Positions 1 to 12,182 are shown, counted from the first letter of the stretch. The stretch: DNA of 64,000 nt from Citrus sinensis (GCF_022201045.2 NC_068558.1:49207501-49271500); one strand, 5' to 3'. The notes: generated by a model from the sequence alone, not told the origin. A program made the numbers and translations.

Positions 1-1663
1 TCAAATCTTTTTTTTTTTTTGGAATTATATTCAAAAAGAAGAAACTCTTTTAGAATTTCTTTAATTATTTTTATTTATATATTTTTCAAGATAGTATATC
101 TTTTAATCCTGATGGATTTTTTTTTAGGAAACCATATCTATCCAATTTAGTGAAAATCTTAAATTACTAGAAACAGCACCCCCCCCCCCCCACCCCTCAA
201 ACCCCCAAAAAAAAATTTAACACCCAAACAATAGAATATTCTTTTCTGAGAGTAACGTTACAAATACAAAGTGAAGTACTACTATCTTAGTTAATAAATT
301 AATGCAGAGATTTCGTAATAAAATTATATATCGTTTGACCCATAAATTGAAAATTTAGATTTTACACCATTTAAACTATTTTAGTCAAGTAATTTAACTT
401 GAAATAAAAAATTTAATTCAATTACTTGATCTCATAGTAGAAAAACTCAGCCAATTACTTTTTCTGTTCACAAAAAAAAAAAAAAAAACGCATTGCATTT
501 TTGTTCACTAACTAAAAATTAATTAAATGTATATTTTAAATACAAATGGACAATTATATGGGCTCACACTACCTAACGCTAAATTTTATTTGCGTTGGTC
601 AATCCTAACATCTCATTCCATGATCAAAGCAGTTGATAAAATTTATCATTTAATAGAATAATGAGTGAGCATTTATATCAAAAATAATAATTCCACAATA
701 AAATAAATAAATAAAACCTAATCTTTGCAGTTCACTTCGACTTCTTGATCTTGTCCCCCTCTATTCTTGTCTACCAATTTGAACGAAGCTTTCGGAATCT
801 ATTTGTTTTCCTAAATACCCAAAATCTTTTAATAAATTATCTTTAATTAACAGTCCCATCAACCCTATTTGTTTTTCTAGTTTCTTCTTTTTAGCCGTTA
901 CACTCTCACTGTCAATTTCTTTCTATTCAAGAAAACGTTTTAATAAACATATCAATTGAACTCTCTGGTGTTGTTTCAAAATTGTTTTTGCTTTGATCTT
1001 TTGTTTTCTTCCTTCAGCGAGTTTGATATTGAAAGTTTCATTTACATACAATCCAAAGATTGTTGCTAAAAAGTTAGATCATCATTTATTTATTCCTTAT
1101 TTTGGTTGAATAAAATTAAAAAAAGGTGGAAGCTAAAGATCGTAACGGTTATGAGAATAATGAGGGCTTGGTTTCTTTAATTCATCCGGTATTTGATATC
1201 AGTTCCAGCCGAGCCAGAGAAACAAAGAGGGTCTACATTCAAGGGTTCATTAATTATTCGTTTCTCTTTTGTTTCTTTTAAACTTCTGTTTCACTTACAC
1301 GCAAGTAGCTGCTGTATGGTGTATTCGGCTTTAACTGAGAGTGTTGTTTTTTATTTTGTTTTCTTTTAATTTTAATAAACAATATTGTCCAAAACAAGAA
1401 AACAGAGCCTAGAAATCTCTTCTCATGTTAACATCGTCTTCTTGCATCGCAATTTGAAAGGGGCTGTTATGATAAAATTCGTTTTCACTCTATTATCACT
1501 GTGTATGTGATTTTTTATTTATTTTTTTGACAGTTTAGCTTTGGTTGTATTCCAGCTTGAAAATTTGGAAGGTACGAGCACATAATTTTTTTTTTTAAAA
1601 AAAAAACCATCATAGTGGTGGGGGTTAGACAGATAAAATGAGATACAAGAAAAAGATAAAATC
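1..1663. other. AT-rich intergenic stretch, no supported gene
   Basis: No gene model can be supported here. The stretch is AT-rich with several homopolymer runs, including a run of about 13 C near 180 followed closely by an A run, and poly(A) at 472-488. An open frame on the + strand from about 1126 to 1281 reads about 50 codons without a stop and has a more balanced composition than its flanks, but it has no ATG, no recognisable family and no partner exon. I treat it as unproven. Confidence 0.5.
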
Positions 1664-1860
1664 CTAACGTCTGACATGGGAGATTGCGTGAGCATCCAAG
1701 TAAAGAATATCAGATAAGCTTTTGGGAAGCTTCCGAGGAGATAAAAAAAAACGTTGACTAGTCTGATACTTGCACGCCCAATTGGCTAGAAAATCAACAT
1801 CAAAAGTAGCCTTGCGAAGAACATATCTCACCTGAATGGGGAATGACGTTACCATATAGC
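1664..1860 (-). pseudogene. Relic of a retroelement RNase H-like domain
   Basis: The minus strand reads an open segment whose end resembles the last part of the RNase H-like domain found at the 3' end of plant LINE-type elements and related genes. The visible pattern is a VRYVLRKA-type strand, then DFLANWA, then a proline-containing stretch and a final LSDILYLDAHAIS-like tail before the stop at 1664. No reverse transcriptase or upstream RNase H catalytic part is visible, so this is a 5'-truncated, dead fragment. T and A runs near 1588-1607 lie downstream on the same strand. The identification rests on pattern memory; a domain search should hit RVT_3 if it is right. Confidence 0.5.
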
Positions 1861-2439
1861 ACACTCGGTGCAGAGAATAAGAATACTCCCATCGTACAGG
1901 ACCCTGGATGTGAATCCAAGACACCATTGTACAGCAATAAAATTCTTATCACACCCTTTTAAAGTTCTTGTAACACCCTTTTCAAATTTTATTCTCAAAC
2001 ACATAATCATTAAAATTAACCACGTTCCAATTTCACTAAAACAAAATAATTCTTGAAAATTTTTATTTATAAAATACAAACAAATCTTAAATTATTTTTT
2101 ATAATTTTCTTAAAAAATTAATTTAAACATAAAATGAAAATATAAATTATGAAATGAGAGTACAAAAAAATTGTTAAAAAAATTATTTAAGTACTTAATT
2201 AAATTTTTATTTAAAATAAAAATAAATTAATTTATATTTAATTATTTAAGTAATTATTTTTTTCAAAGATGGTTCATAAAAAATTTGGAGGACGTGTCAG
2301 AGGGCTTATTCATAAGGAGGAGTAATGGGCTTTTTCCTTGGTCCGCTGTGCCAAAAAACAATTAGTAAATAATAAAAATAGGAGTAAAAAGAAATAATAA
2401 ACCGTCGAGCGATCCGAAATCGGGTGGGTGGTGTCAAAA

Positions 2440-3366
2440 ATGGCGCAACAGTCGTCGGCGAAAGAAGTAGATCCTGAAGACGTGTCTAAAGTTATCGTTT
2501 TCTTGAAGGAGGTGGGAGCTTCCAGTTCGATTCCGGACGATTGCTGTACAAACGACTCCTACTCCAATATTCTTGGCCGCCATATCAAAGTCCACAAAAT
2601 CCAACGGGGCCGCCTCATCTGCCACCTCTCTGTTAAACCCGCTATCCTCGTAATTTCTCTCTCTATATATTTTAAATTCTCAATGTCAATAGTCAGTCAA
2701 TATGTGTCGTTGTGTGTCTTGGATTATTCTTCTTTTTGGCTCTTGTGGTGTATAATATTTGGTTGCTGAACGGATCAAAATTACAGTAGTAATCAATCGA
2801 AAACTGAATGTTTTTATGCATGCTTATTTTCATCAGAACTTTTTTGATGGAATACATGGAGGGGCGATTGCAGCTTTCTCGGAGAGAATGGCAATTGCTT
2901 GTGCTCGAACTGTTGTTGCTGAGGATAAGGAGATTTTTCTCGGTGAATTGGGCATCTCTTATCTTTCCGCTGCCCCACGTAATGTAAGCTCCTTTCATTT
3001 TGAACACAGCCTAATTGTATGATTTTGACCCTTGAATCTGGCATTAATGCTCCTAGTTTTGTTTCAATCTTTGCGTTGTGTGACTTTACTATTGTATCAT
3101 CTTATATGAAGCTTCTCAACGGCCAGCCCCAGCCGCTGTACATTTTATATGTTTACCCAAGTTTAGTGCTTTTTTTAATTTTTTTTCTTTACACGATTGT
3201 TTTTCTGTTCTTAAATACACAGGCGGAGTTGATAATGGAAGCGTCTGTTGTGCGCAGTGGAAGAAATGTGACCGTGGTTGCAGTGGAGTTTAAATTCAAC
3301 GACACTGGGAAGCTAGTATGTGCTTCTCGTGCTACCTTTTACAATACACCAATTGCCAAGTTATGA
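2440..3366 (+). CDS. Hotdog-fold acyl-CoA thioesterase family protein
   Basis: Three exons join in frame: 2440-2649, 2837-2983 and 3223-3366, with GT-AG introns, giving 166 residues. The first ATG in frame is at 2440. The middle exon carries the hotdog signature IHGGAIAAF, the HGG turn at the start of the long helix in the 4HBT/ACOT13-like family; these enzymes hydrolyse acyl-CoA thioesters, usually as tetramers. The residue after the helix start, where related enzymes often have a catalytic Asp, appears to be Glu in SERMA, so activity is not certain. The last exon gives the VVRSGRNVTVVAVEF strands common to the fold. The protein ends in Ala-Lys-Leu, a PTS1-like tripeptide, so a peroxisomal location is plausible. 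The N-terminal 40 residues are poorly conserved in my memory of the family. The natural substrate is unknown. Confidence 0.85.
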
Positions 3367-4159
3367 ACTTTTCAATTATAAACTTAGTAGAAGGGCAGGA
3401 GGAATTTGTAGTATGTCCTCTGATTATGTTGCTGGTTTATGGGTCAGTCTGATGTATACATGTATTTGTATCTATTTAGCATTTCAGTCTTTTACTCATT
3501 TCTCCATCTATGGTACGTGGCTCTGGTGCAGCAAATGCTCAGTTGAAACAACTTTAAGATAAATAGTGGGTTTGACCCTCCCATTCCACTGAAACAGAGA
3601 AGGGGGCAAAAAAAAAAAAAAGGGTGGTGGTTTAGTTGTAAACTCTGCAATGTAGTCAGTTATGCTGAATATTGATTTATAGCAGGAATTCACAAGCCAA
3701 AGCCCCCATGTTGAGATCATATAATTGGCGATGTTATCATCACAACATCATTGTACCATGATGTGATTACTCATTGCTGTACTGCTGATTGCAGTTGCCG
3801 ATCGTCTGTTCTGTGCCTAGCCACTACAATAATTCCTTTCTGTTCAAAATCTTTTTTTTTTTTAACTGAAAGGTAGATAGCTGTGCTTATGATGGCAATC
3901 TCAAAAACAAAGCAAAGCAGATATCGTGTATTTTGTTTGTTATCCATTTCCAAATTCTGTGTTTGATGGGGGCTCACAAAAACAAACAAGCATGCAGTTA
4001 TCACATTTAACTTTATGGGTTGCATTAACTTATTTAAATTGAAGCGTTGAAGCGTCTTATATAGTTTAAGTGGAATGATCAATTTGCATTTGTAGTAGCT
4101 AACAAATGGATTGTTGGTGATATGGAGAATAAAAGCAAGATCGTCTTTCATTTCATCAG

Positions 4160-4405
4160 TATTTTAGTGGTGAGGAGCTAAAACGGCTGGAGCTGGACTC
4201 AACAACAGCAACTGACGACCATCCAAATCCACTTCAAATATCTCCATTACAACATATAGATTGTGAAAACCTGCGAGTGGGGCAATTGCGAAGAAAGAGA
4301 CGATCTTCTGGAACTCCTTTACAATTCCAAAGAGCTTTCTCTATTAATAGGCAAAATGAAGCTTTATTGTCGAAAAAAATTCCTGGACCAAATCCAGTGA
4401 AATAG
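4160..4405 (+). pseudogene. Orphan last exon of an unidentified gene
   Basis: A good splice acceptor (TTTCATTTCATCAG, ending at 4159) opens an 82-codon frame that runs to TAG at 4403-4405. It starts YFSGEELKRLELD and holds a basic patch LRRKRRSSGTP followed by QRAFSINRQNEALL. It reads like real protein, with charged and low-complexity-free composition, yet no preceding exon could be found between the thioesterase stop at 3366 and this acceptor. It is most likely the 3' remnant of a transposed or partly deleted gene, or an alternative 3' exon of the thioesterase locus. I do not recognise the family. Confidence 0.4.
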
Positions 4406-5192
4406 CCACCATTTTGGCTGGATAGTCTTGACTTTTGTGAGCCACCGAATGAACATGCAAAATTGCCAAGGTGACGAATAATGGAGCTGAATTGATTTTG
4501 CATGCCAATGCCATCATGCTTGAAACGAAGTCAAGGAGTACTTTTGGGGGCTTGACTCAATGCTCCCATATGGCCCATGTAAAATGTGAAAGGAAATAGC
4601 CGAGAGAGCTACAGTTGAAAAATGGCCCCGTACTTTGTCAAACATTAGCCTCCCATCCATACATGAGTTTTCGCTTTAGCACTACTCAAACCAATAATTC
4701 AACAGAATAACATGTTTGCATGAGCTGTTCAATTAATAGATTGGAAGTCTTAGATTCGACAATAAGAATATGAATTAAACCGGTAGCTTTGAGAGCTCCC
4801 TTCTGATTTCTACGACAGCCACAGTTAAAAAGTTCAGTTTCGCCTCAGATCTACACAGATAAAATGTCTAAAGAATCAGTTAAATACACGTATGGGTATA
4901 TCATACTTGGAATGTAATTTTAACTGGGACTAACAATGTTTATGAGCTCAAACTCGATTACACACCTCACACATAAAATCTATCGTATTTGGTTATAACC
5001 CATTGAAGTAAGATATCAAACATATACGAGCTAAAGTTTTGTCTTAGTCTCTACACCAACTAGAGACTCAGCTTCTTCGCCTTTTTTAGAATTACCATCG
5101 ATCCTTCTGTAAATCTGCAAATTCACAGAGTTAGGATTAGCATTGACATGAGTTTTTTACACAATTTTTTAATCTGATTTGTATTACAAACA
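4406..5192. other. Intergenic stretch
   Basis: No gene is visible. On the minus strand a short frame near 5035-5118, after an acceptor-like TTTGCAG, reads 28 codons rich in Lys and Glu and ends in a stop. It could be untranslated or pseudogenic sequence linked to the candidate exon at 5193-5288. Confidence 0.4.
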
Positions 5193-5288
5193 TTATTCTT
5201 CATTCCTTATCGTAGCGGATTGGGAGATGGTGCCACCAGGTCCACCACAACTTGCAGCTTCTTGCTGCTGACTGTGCTGCCATGACCA
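5193..5288 (-). other. Candidate isolated terminal exon, unknown
   Basis: On the minus strand an acceptor CATGCAG is followed at 5288 by a 32-codon frame in phase 0 that ends with TAA at 5193-5195. It is rich in Gln, Ser and Gly, starting WSWQHSQQQ and containing CGGPGGTIS. The composition is unlike the surrounding AT-rich DNA. No upstream exon is visible between 5300 and 5900, so it may be a gene remnant or a non-coding transcript exon. No family is recognised. Confidence 0.2.
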
Positions 5289-5944
5289 CTGCATGTTATA
5301 AGTTCAAGAAAAATGAGCTTACGAAACTGAAGATTAACTTAATGCTTAATAGACAAATGCCCAGATGAATGTGGATAGAATAATACCAAAGGTCTAAAAG
5401 AGACAAACTGCAAAACCCAGTTTCAGTATTGTCTTGCAGAAAGTAAGGGCAACCATCCACCAGAGAGATCACCATCAATATTCTATCAAAAGAGATTCCA
5501 CATATAATCTAAGAACACACTATAATAGCATTAAAACGTCGACTATGAATTTACTAACCTACTTTGATAATTACAAATTTAAGCAATCCCACTTTCATTG
5601 TCGAGATATAATTATGGACTAGACGAGACGACTAAGAATGTAACCGTTTCATCATACTCAAAAGAAAAGACAAACTCCAACAGCTGAAAGCAATATATTC
5701 CGGACTCCAAAAGCTTTATACGAGTAATGAAATGTGCAACACTGAGAAAGAACCGCGGGGTGGAGGAGATTATCCATCAGTAGTTGTTCTTTTTCCACCA
5801 CCCCCCCTTCTCTTCCGGGGAAGTGAAAGCAAAATTGGCAATGATCAATCATCATCTCTTGCATTTTCAAAAAACATCAACTGAAATGATGATGTCATAT
5901 CGTTCGGGCTCTCTCAGTCGAATGCCAGAATATCAGTACATTTA

Positions 5945-6771
5945 TGTTGTGTTTACCGGAGTGGGAGTGTGAATTCCTCTCACTTGAGTGGGAGTGTGAA
6001 TTCCTCTCACTCCAGTGTTTACTTACCATTTTTAAAGGGGGAGTGGGATTCCCACTCCCATGGGGGGAGGTGGGAGTGGAAATCCACTCCCCCTCTTCCC
6101 TTTTTACCCTCATAATTAAAATAAATAAATAATATTTAATAAAATAAATAATATCATATTTATTAAAAATAATTATTATAAACATATTTATTTTATTAAA
6201 TTTAATAAAATAAAAATAAATAAATATTATATTTATTTAAATAATAATATTATTTTATTTTATAAATTAAATTCATTAAAAATAATAATATTAAACATTA
6301 ATTTTAATAAATATTAATTAATTAATTAATTAATAATAAATATTTTATTCTAAGAAAATATTAATTTTGTACTACATTATCAATAATAATGTTTCATTTG
6401 TGTTGCTATTATTAATAATTTTTATTCACATAATTTAAATTAAAATTAATTAAAAATTATGATTTACATAATTAAGAATATTATTAATTATTATTAATTT
6501 ACAAATATAATAAAATATTTATTTTATTTTTTAAATATATTTTTTATTAATTTTTTAATTACAAATTATAATTCTTTAAATAAGAGTAAAATTATAATTT
6601 AAAACTATTTACTTCCAATCCAAGACAATGTAAACACATAAATTGAATTCTGATTTCAATTCCATTCTCCCATTCTAATGTAAATAAACAACCTACTTCC
6701 ACTCCACACTCCCAATCCTAAAATTCTCACTCCTCAAGATTCTCATTCGAATCCAAAATGTAAACGCTACT
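5945..6771. mobile_element. Tourist/Harbinger-like MITE with TTA target duplication
   Basis: The ends are imperfect inverted repeats: TGTTGTGTTTAC at the left, and a right end whose reverse complement reads AGTAGCGTTTAC. Each is flanked by TTA (5942-5944 and 6772-6774), the target-site duplication of PIF/Harbinger elements. The interior is extremely AT-rich from about 6110 to 6600. Near the left end a 27-bp unit containing GAGTGGGAGTGTGAATTC is repeated in tandem at 5959 and 5986. There is no coding capacity, so the element is non-autonomous. Confidence 0.6.
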
Positions 6772-6774
6772 TTA

Positions 6775-7581
6775 GTTTAGATCCATTTTGTCCAGAGTTT
6801 AATACCTGTGTATGAAAATAACATTTTGGTCCATCATTTAAACTAGAAGTCTAGAACTTGTTAAGTTCAATTACAAAAAAAAAAAAAAAACATTTGGGTC
6901 CATTATTTAAACTAAAATAAACAACCAACTCTCCAGAGTTTTTTTTTTTTTTTAACTTTTACTTTTACTTTTTGGAGAGGCCAAATCCCCCGAGTTTGTC
7001 ATAATGGATATCGACTTCATCATTTTTATGAAAAAATTAATGTTGATGGGCGGACTTTGCTTTCACTTCCGAGCTTTTCGTTTGCTTTCTCTTCCTCTCT
7101 GCATTATTTGATGATGCTTTAATACTTGTTCTTTAGGGGAAGATTGACTATTTGACTTGAAATCCTTGCTTTTTTTTTTCTTTTTTCTTTTTTTCCTTTT
7201 TCTATCTTTCTCATTTTTTAGGAGAAATTCTAGTATTCTACCAACTGTCATGTAACGACATCATCCAGAAAAGCAATTTAGTTACACTGCCCTACATCAA
7301 GCATGCACCTATATTCACTAACTGGTAAGAATTTATTCTTATAAATAAACTCTTCTCATACTTGCAATCCCATTAATGCTGCATCCATGTCCTCATAAAT
7401 GGTCTTGCACTTTTTAATAGAGTTAACTGCTCAGCCTTTAGCCATCCTATTTCGCCAAAAAACTAATAGTTTGATTGAACAATGAATCTGCATATAAGAG
7501 GGTAACTAAAAGGATTACTGAATTGATTCAAAAAATGATGAAGGAATTGGCCAATTTATGTCTACTGACCACTTTCAGTTC
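6775..7581. other. 3' flank of cpFtsY
   Basis: No coding exon is visible. The sequence contains poly(A) and poly(T) runs (about 6873-6891 and 6940-6953) and a pyrimidine-rich tract at 7170-7215. The part nearest 7581 is expected to hold the 3' UTR of the minus-strand gene that ends at 7582. Confidence 0.5.
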
Positions 7582-10508
7582 TCATGAAAATATGGCATTA
7601 ACAAAGGCCTCTGCATCGAAGGGTTGTAGGTCCTCCACACCTTCACCAACACCCACAAACTTTACAGGAATGCCAAGCTCATCGACGACACTGACCTGCA
7701 AGAAGGAAGTAAGATGTCTTACCAAAATCATAGCTTTGAGCACAGAGGTTAAACTTGGAGCTTACCACACAGCCACCTCTAGCAGAACCATCCAGCTTTG
7801 TCAAAATTAAACCAGTTATTCCGACAACCTGTCACAAAAGATAGTGTAAACCATGCACTGATGCAGTGTTCAAATAGTATGATTATATCATGTCCTAGCT
7901 ATGGTAAACAATAAACATTATAGATAATCAAACTCGCCAAAAAGAAAAGTAGCTATGCATAAATAACCAAAACACAACCAACTTATCATTAGGAAGCAAA
8001 GGATGGGAATATTACATCATTAAATTCTCTTGCTTGTGGAAGCATATTCAAGCCAGTAGTCCCATCCAGAACTAGTAGGATCTCCTGCAAATTATGTTAG
8101 CTATGGTCACAGACAAATTAGAAGCCTAGAGACATTGAATCATAACACTGGAATGTAAATGTAACAATTAAAATTAAAGATTTAATAATTAAGCTTGTAA
8201 ATAAATGTATGAGCTATTAATCACTTACAATCACAGAGAATGACACTCTTAAACCAAATAACAGAAGTATCAAATACTACATTATGCAAAACCTATTGGA
8301 TTGGACGTGAAGTGCCAATCTGTCGCATATCCTAAAGATACTTCGACGACAGAGATATAAAACCACCAAAAAACTTACATTAGGTGCACCGTTAACAACT
8401 TTGCCCACAGCTTTCTTGCATGCAACCAACTCTTCCATCAGGCTGTAGTTTGTGTGGAGACCTAATAATCAATAAAAGACTCTGCTGAACATAAAGAAAC
8501 TAAGAGGTGGGTAAAAATATACACGAGAGAAAAAATAGAAAAGCTCTCCATACTTACGTCCAGATGTGTCACACAAAACAATATCAAAACCCTGTTCTTT
8601 CCCTCTTTTCACAGCCTGTGAAAGAACTATTCAGGAAGCACTCTAAGATCATATGTTAGTAGTTATATCATGTCCAATAGATTTTTGCAATCTAACAAAA
8701 GAAGAAATGAAAAAGAAAAAAAAAATCATTGGAATTTTTCACCTACCTGATGATGCTTTGGCCTTCTCTCCTTCAGCCACAACAATCTCACAACCAGTCC
8801 TCTCTGCCCATATTTCCAGTTGATCACTAGCGGCTGCTCTAAAAGTGTCACCTGCTGCCATCAGTATCTGGCATAATTTTTAAAGCATAAGGTGGTGAAT
8901 GAGGAGGAAAAAAATGAAAGAAAGATATCAAATAAAGATAGGAATTTAGAAAGAGGCTTGAATTGCAACTACTCCCTTTCCGAGAAACCGAGCAAGTTCC
9001 AACGTAATGCAGATATCAGAAAAGACTGGTGAACATAGTGGTGTCTTATGCTTGGTAATAGAAATAGCCTCTCTTAAGATTTGGGGTCAACAACATTTTT
9101 CCCCCCTCCCAGCATATTCTACAACTTAAAGAAAACCAGTTCCCTAACCGAACTAGATCTGTACAAGACCATCCAATAGAAAGTAAAATACCACTTTGTT
9201 ATTTCTACAGAGATTCTAAATTCTTTTTCTGATGCTCTATAACTATAAGAAATGATTTAAAACACCGCAGCAGAAGCAATGCACATGAATAACATCTCAC
9301 CTTTGCCCCTTCGTTCTTTAATCTATATGCCAGCTTTCCTGCAAGAAGACAGTGCCTCAGAAAGTCATTTCATCATATATTGCAAAAACTGTTTGCTAAA
9401 CATAGCAACATTCATAACCTTCAAAATTCATAAGAGCCAAGGTCACTTGCCATGACCATGAACCAAGCACTATAAATGGAGACAACATTTCAAGTATGTG
9501 AAACAAATGATTTAATAACTTCATCTCCAGAATTGCCTGAAACAAAAAGTGGTTGTAACTCACCTAGTGATGTTGTTTTTCCACCACCATTGACACCAAC
9601 AATCAAGACCACAGCTGGTTTCCTAACATCACAAACACAAACACCAGATTAAAGAGAATTCATATAACTCAGAATAGAACAAGACGATTAACAAGAAACC
9701 TGTATCCAAGTTGAAGCTCAGTCTTGTTCCCTTTCTTAGTCAGCAAATCCAATACACTATTCTTCAATGCATCCTATAGCAATCCCATCAATCAAAGAAA
9801 ATGAATGTTCAAGAATTGAAAACAGAATAATGTATATTAAATATAATTTGTTTTTCTTTTTTTCTTCAAATGTGCAAATTCGAAGTTTGTTTTTCAAATG
9901 ATGTGGCATAGCAATCAATGATATGTGTGCCGCGGCCACTGCACATTAGATGCGAATGTTTTTAAGTACCTTAATGTCGGGTCCTGATTTGAGCTTCCCT
10001 GCTAGTATATCGTCTCGTAAACTCTCCACAATCTTAATAGTGATTCTTGGCCCAAAATCAGACACTAACAAAGCCTGGCAGTTAAGAGACAACTACTTCA
10101 ACTCAACTCTCTTTTCCCTACGGAAATTTCTAGAGGAAACATCAAACATTTACTATTTCTTTAGTAAAGGTAAAAAAGTGAAACCTCTTCCAGTTCATCG
10201 AGCACTTTGTCTGTGTCAGCGAGGTTCCAGTAAAGTAGTAGCTCGTCAATGACGGCGAGGTTGTCTCGGGTTTTGGAGAATCCAGAAAATATCTTCTCCA
10301 CGTCACTCTTGGCTTTCTCTTTAATCAACCGCCCTAGACGGGTGAAGAACCCGGTCTGCCCACCGGCTGAGCATTTGAACCGGTTCGTGGCTGGTCGTAT
10401 CGCCGTGCAATGAGAGAATCGAGTCTGAGGGAGGCAGTTGGTCAAGTAGAAGGAAGTGTGTTTGGAGATCAGTGGGAGACGGGTGGGAGTAGCTGAAGCC
10501 ATAGCCAT
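7582..10508 (-). CDS. cpFTSY: Chloroplast SRP receptor cpFtsY
   Basis: Eleven exons on the minus strand give 372 residues, close to the usual length of about 366: 10185-10508, 9970-10074, 9700-9773, 9564-9622, 9301-9338, 8747-8867, 8558-8626, 8379-8461, 8016-8084, 7766-7828 and 7582-7695. All introns are GT-AG. The N-terminus is Ser/Thr-rich with no acidic residue in the first 40, as in a chloroplast transit peptide. The N domain follows, then the SRP-type GTPase G domain: P-loop [10 protein letters not shown] near 177-186, [11 protein letters not shown] of the insertion region, DTSGR near 260-264 and [10 protein letters not shown] near 324-333. The protein is the thylakoid-associated receptor that pairs with cpSRP54 to deliver light-harvesting proteins to ALB3. 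Start choice: the first ATG at 10508; a second Met two codons on is an alternative. Confidence 0.95.
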
Positions 10509-10955
10509 TTCTCACTCCTCGAATTGTTATTCCAGGCAAGGCCACAGGATAAAATGCCTTCCATAACCGACGTCGTTTCATTTTTCCAACCAAAACGAAC
10601 CGTTTCTTTTGAAATCGGATCCCGGTTTTTTTTTTTTTTTGTTTTTTTTTTTGGGGGTGGGGTGTTAACCCGGATAATGTCAAAATATTAAAAAATAAAA
10701 AACAAAATAGTTGTTACATTTACGAATAAATTGTAGTGCATCCTAAAATCTACCGAGTAATAATTGGAAAATCTATTCACATAATTATTAGGGACATATA
10801 AACACTATTTTAGGATCATAGTCCAATGGCAATCCAAAAAATATTGAATACATAATAACATAACCGAACCGATTGAACTCACCATCCATTGCTTGAAGCC
10901 CTGAAATGGGTTTTTAATTTATAAATGACAAAATGACTTATCTATACAGTATTAC

Positions 10956-11645
10956 AAGGGATGGTAAAATTCTCCTTGAGTTTGGGGTCCCGTGAAGCCT
11001 CACCCTAAATGGAAAAAATTTTAAATAATTTTTGGAGAATCGGGTGGAGAGTGAGGGAAAAATAATTCTTAAATTTTTAACGGGGTAGAGTTTGATTTTA
11101 TACTCTCCACGCCATCCTCATCCTTATCCCCATTATATATAAATATGTTTTAAATTATTATTTAATAATTTTTTATTTTATTAACTATAATGTTAATTAA
11201 TAAAATTTTTTATTTTTATATAATATAAACATGATATGAATAAAAGAAAATCCTACAATATAATTCTTTTTCAACTCTAAAACATTATTATATTTTCTTT
11301 TCTCTTTTAAGGTAATGCTCTCTTCAAATATTTTTTAGTTTTGATAGCATTTTAAGATATTGTTTCAAATTTTTAGAGATTTTTTAAAAATAATTTAAAG
11401 ACTTTATAATATGGTAATGATTTTTAATTTAATTCTCTAATTTTAATTTACTGAAATCATATATTTATACCTACTATAAAATAAGCAAATGGGGAATGGG
11501 GTGAGGATAGATAAATCATTTCCCACATGAGAATTTCCCATCCCCACCCTACTAAATTTATTGAGGAATGAGGTGGAGAATGGAGGCAAAAAATTTTAAT
11601 GGGGTGGGGAATGTAGTAGGGCTCCCCATCCCATTGCCATCCCTA
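10956..11645. mobile_element. hAT-like non-autonomous element with 8-bp TSD
   Basis: A perfect 8-bp direct repeat AGTATTAC flanks the element at 10948-10955 and 11646-11653. The termini are short inverted repeats: left AAGGGATGG, right end reverse complement TAGGGATGG. An 8-bp duplication with a TAGGG-type terminus is characteristic of the hAT superfamily. The 690-bp body has G-rich segments near both ends (GGGGTGGGG-like) and an AT-rich middle, and no transposase frame. Confidence 0.75.
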
Positions 11646-11766
11646 AGTATTACAACATTTTTAAAATATTAATGTGTATGATATTTTGCTTAAGAGTAGA
11701 GCTATCGGCACTCTCCTATCCCTATTAATTAGCCTTCTCAATTTTCATTAAATATATATGCGGGTA

Positions 11767-12182
11767 CGTTCAAGAGGCATATTTTTAAATATAAATTTAA
11801 ACATAATATTATAACCATTAGATTAAAGTTATTCAAGAGTTGAAATTGAAGAGACATGTTTTTTTTTTCAGTTTTAAAAGTTAAAAAATTAATGTAGTAA
11901 GTCCTCATATAATAATAAATTATTGCTACAATACAAAAAAGAGGAAAATAATTCAATTAAAGAGGTATAATAATTAAAAAGTGACAAAAGAGAGGATATA
12001 TTAAGTAAGTGAGAGAAGAATTAGTAATAACTTATTATTATATTAGAATCCACTGCATTAATTTGTTTGCTTTTAAAATTAGAAAAATCACGTGAGCTTC
12101 AATTTCAACCCTTGATTAGCATTGATCTAATGGTCAGAATGTTGTATCTAAATTTATGTTTAAAAGTGTATCACTTGAACCT
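11767..12182. mobile_element. MITE with long terminal inverted repeats
   Basis: The left 85 bp, from GTTCAAGAGGCATA through CATTAGATTAAAG to GTTGAAATTGAAG, match the reverse complement of the right 85 bp (12098-12182) with scattered mismatches and small gaps. The middle is AT-rich and has no coding frame. The target duplication could not be set with confidence, so the superfamily is open; long TIRs would suit a Mutator-derived MITE. Confidence 0.5.

Noticed and set aside
5895-6185. Minus-strand frame with repeated Ser-His units
   Set aside because: It is the translation of the 27-bp tandem repeat inside the MITE at 5945-6771, not a protein gene.
7475-7810. 111-codon open frame on the + strand
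   Set aside because: It overlaps exons 10 and 11 of cpFtsY on the other strand and is a shadow of them.
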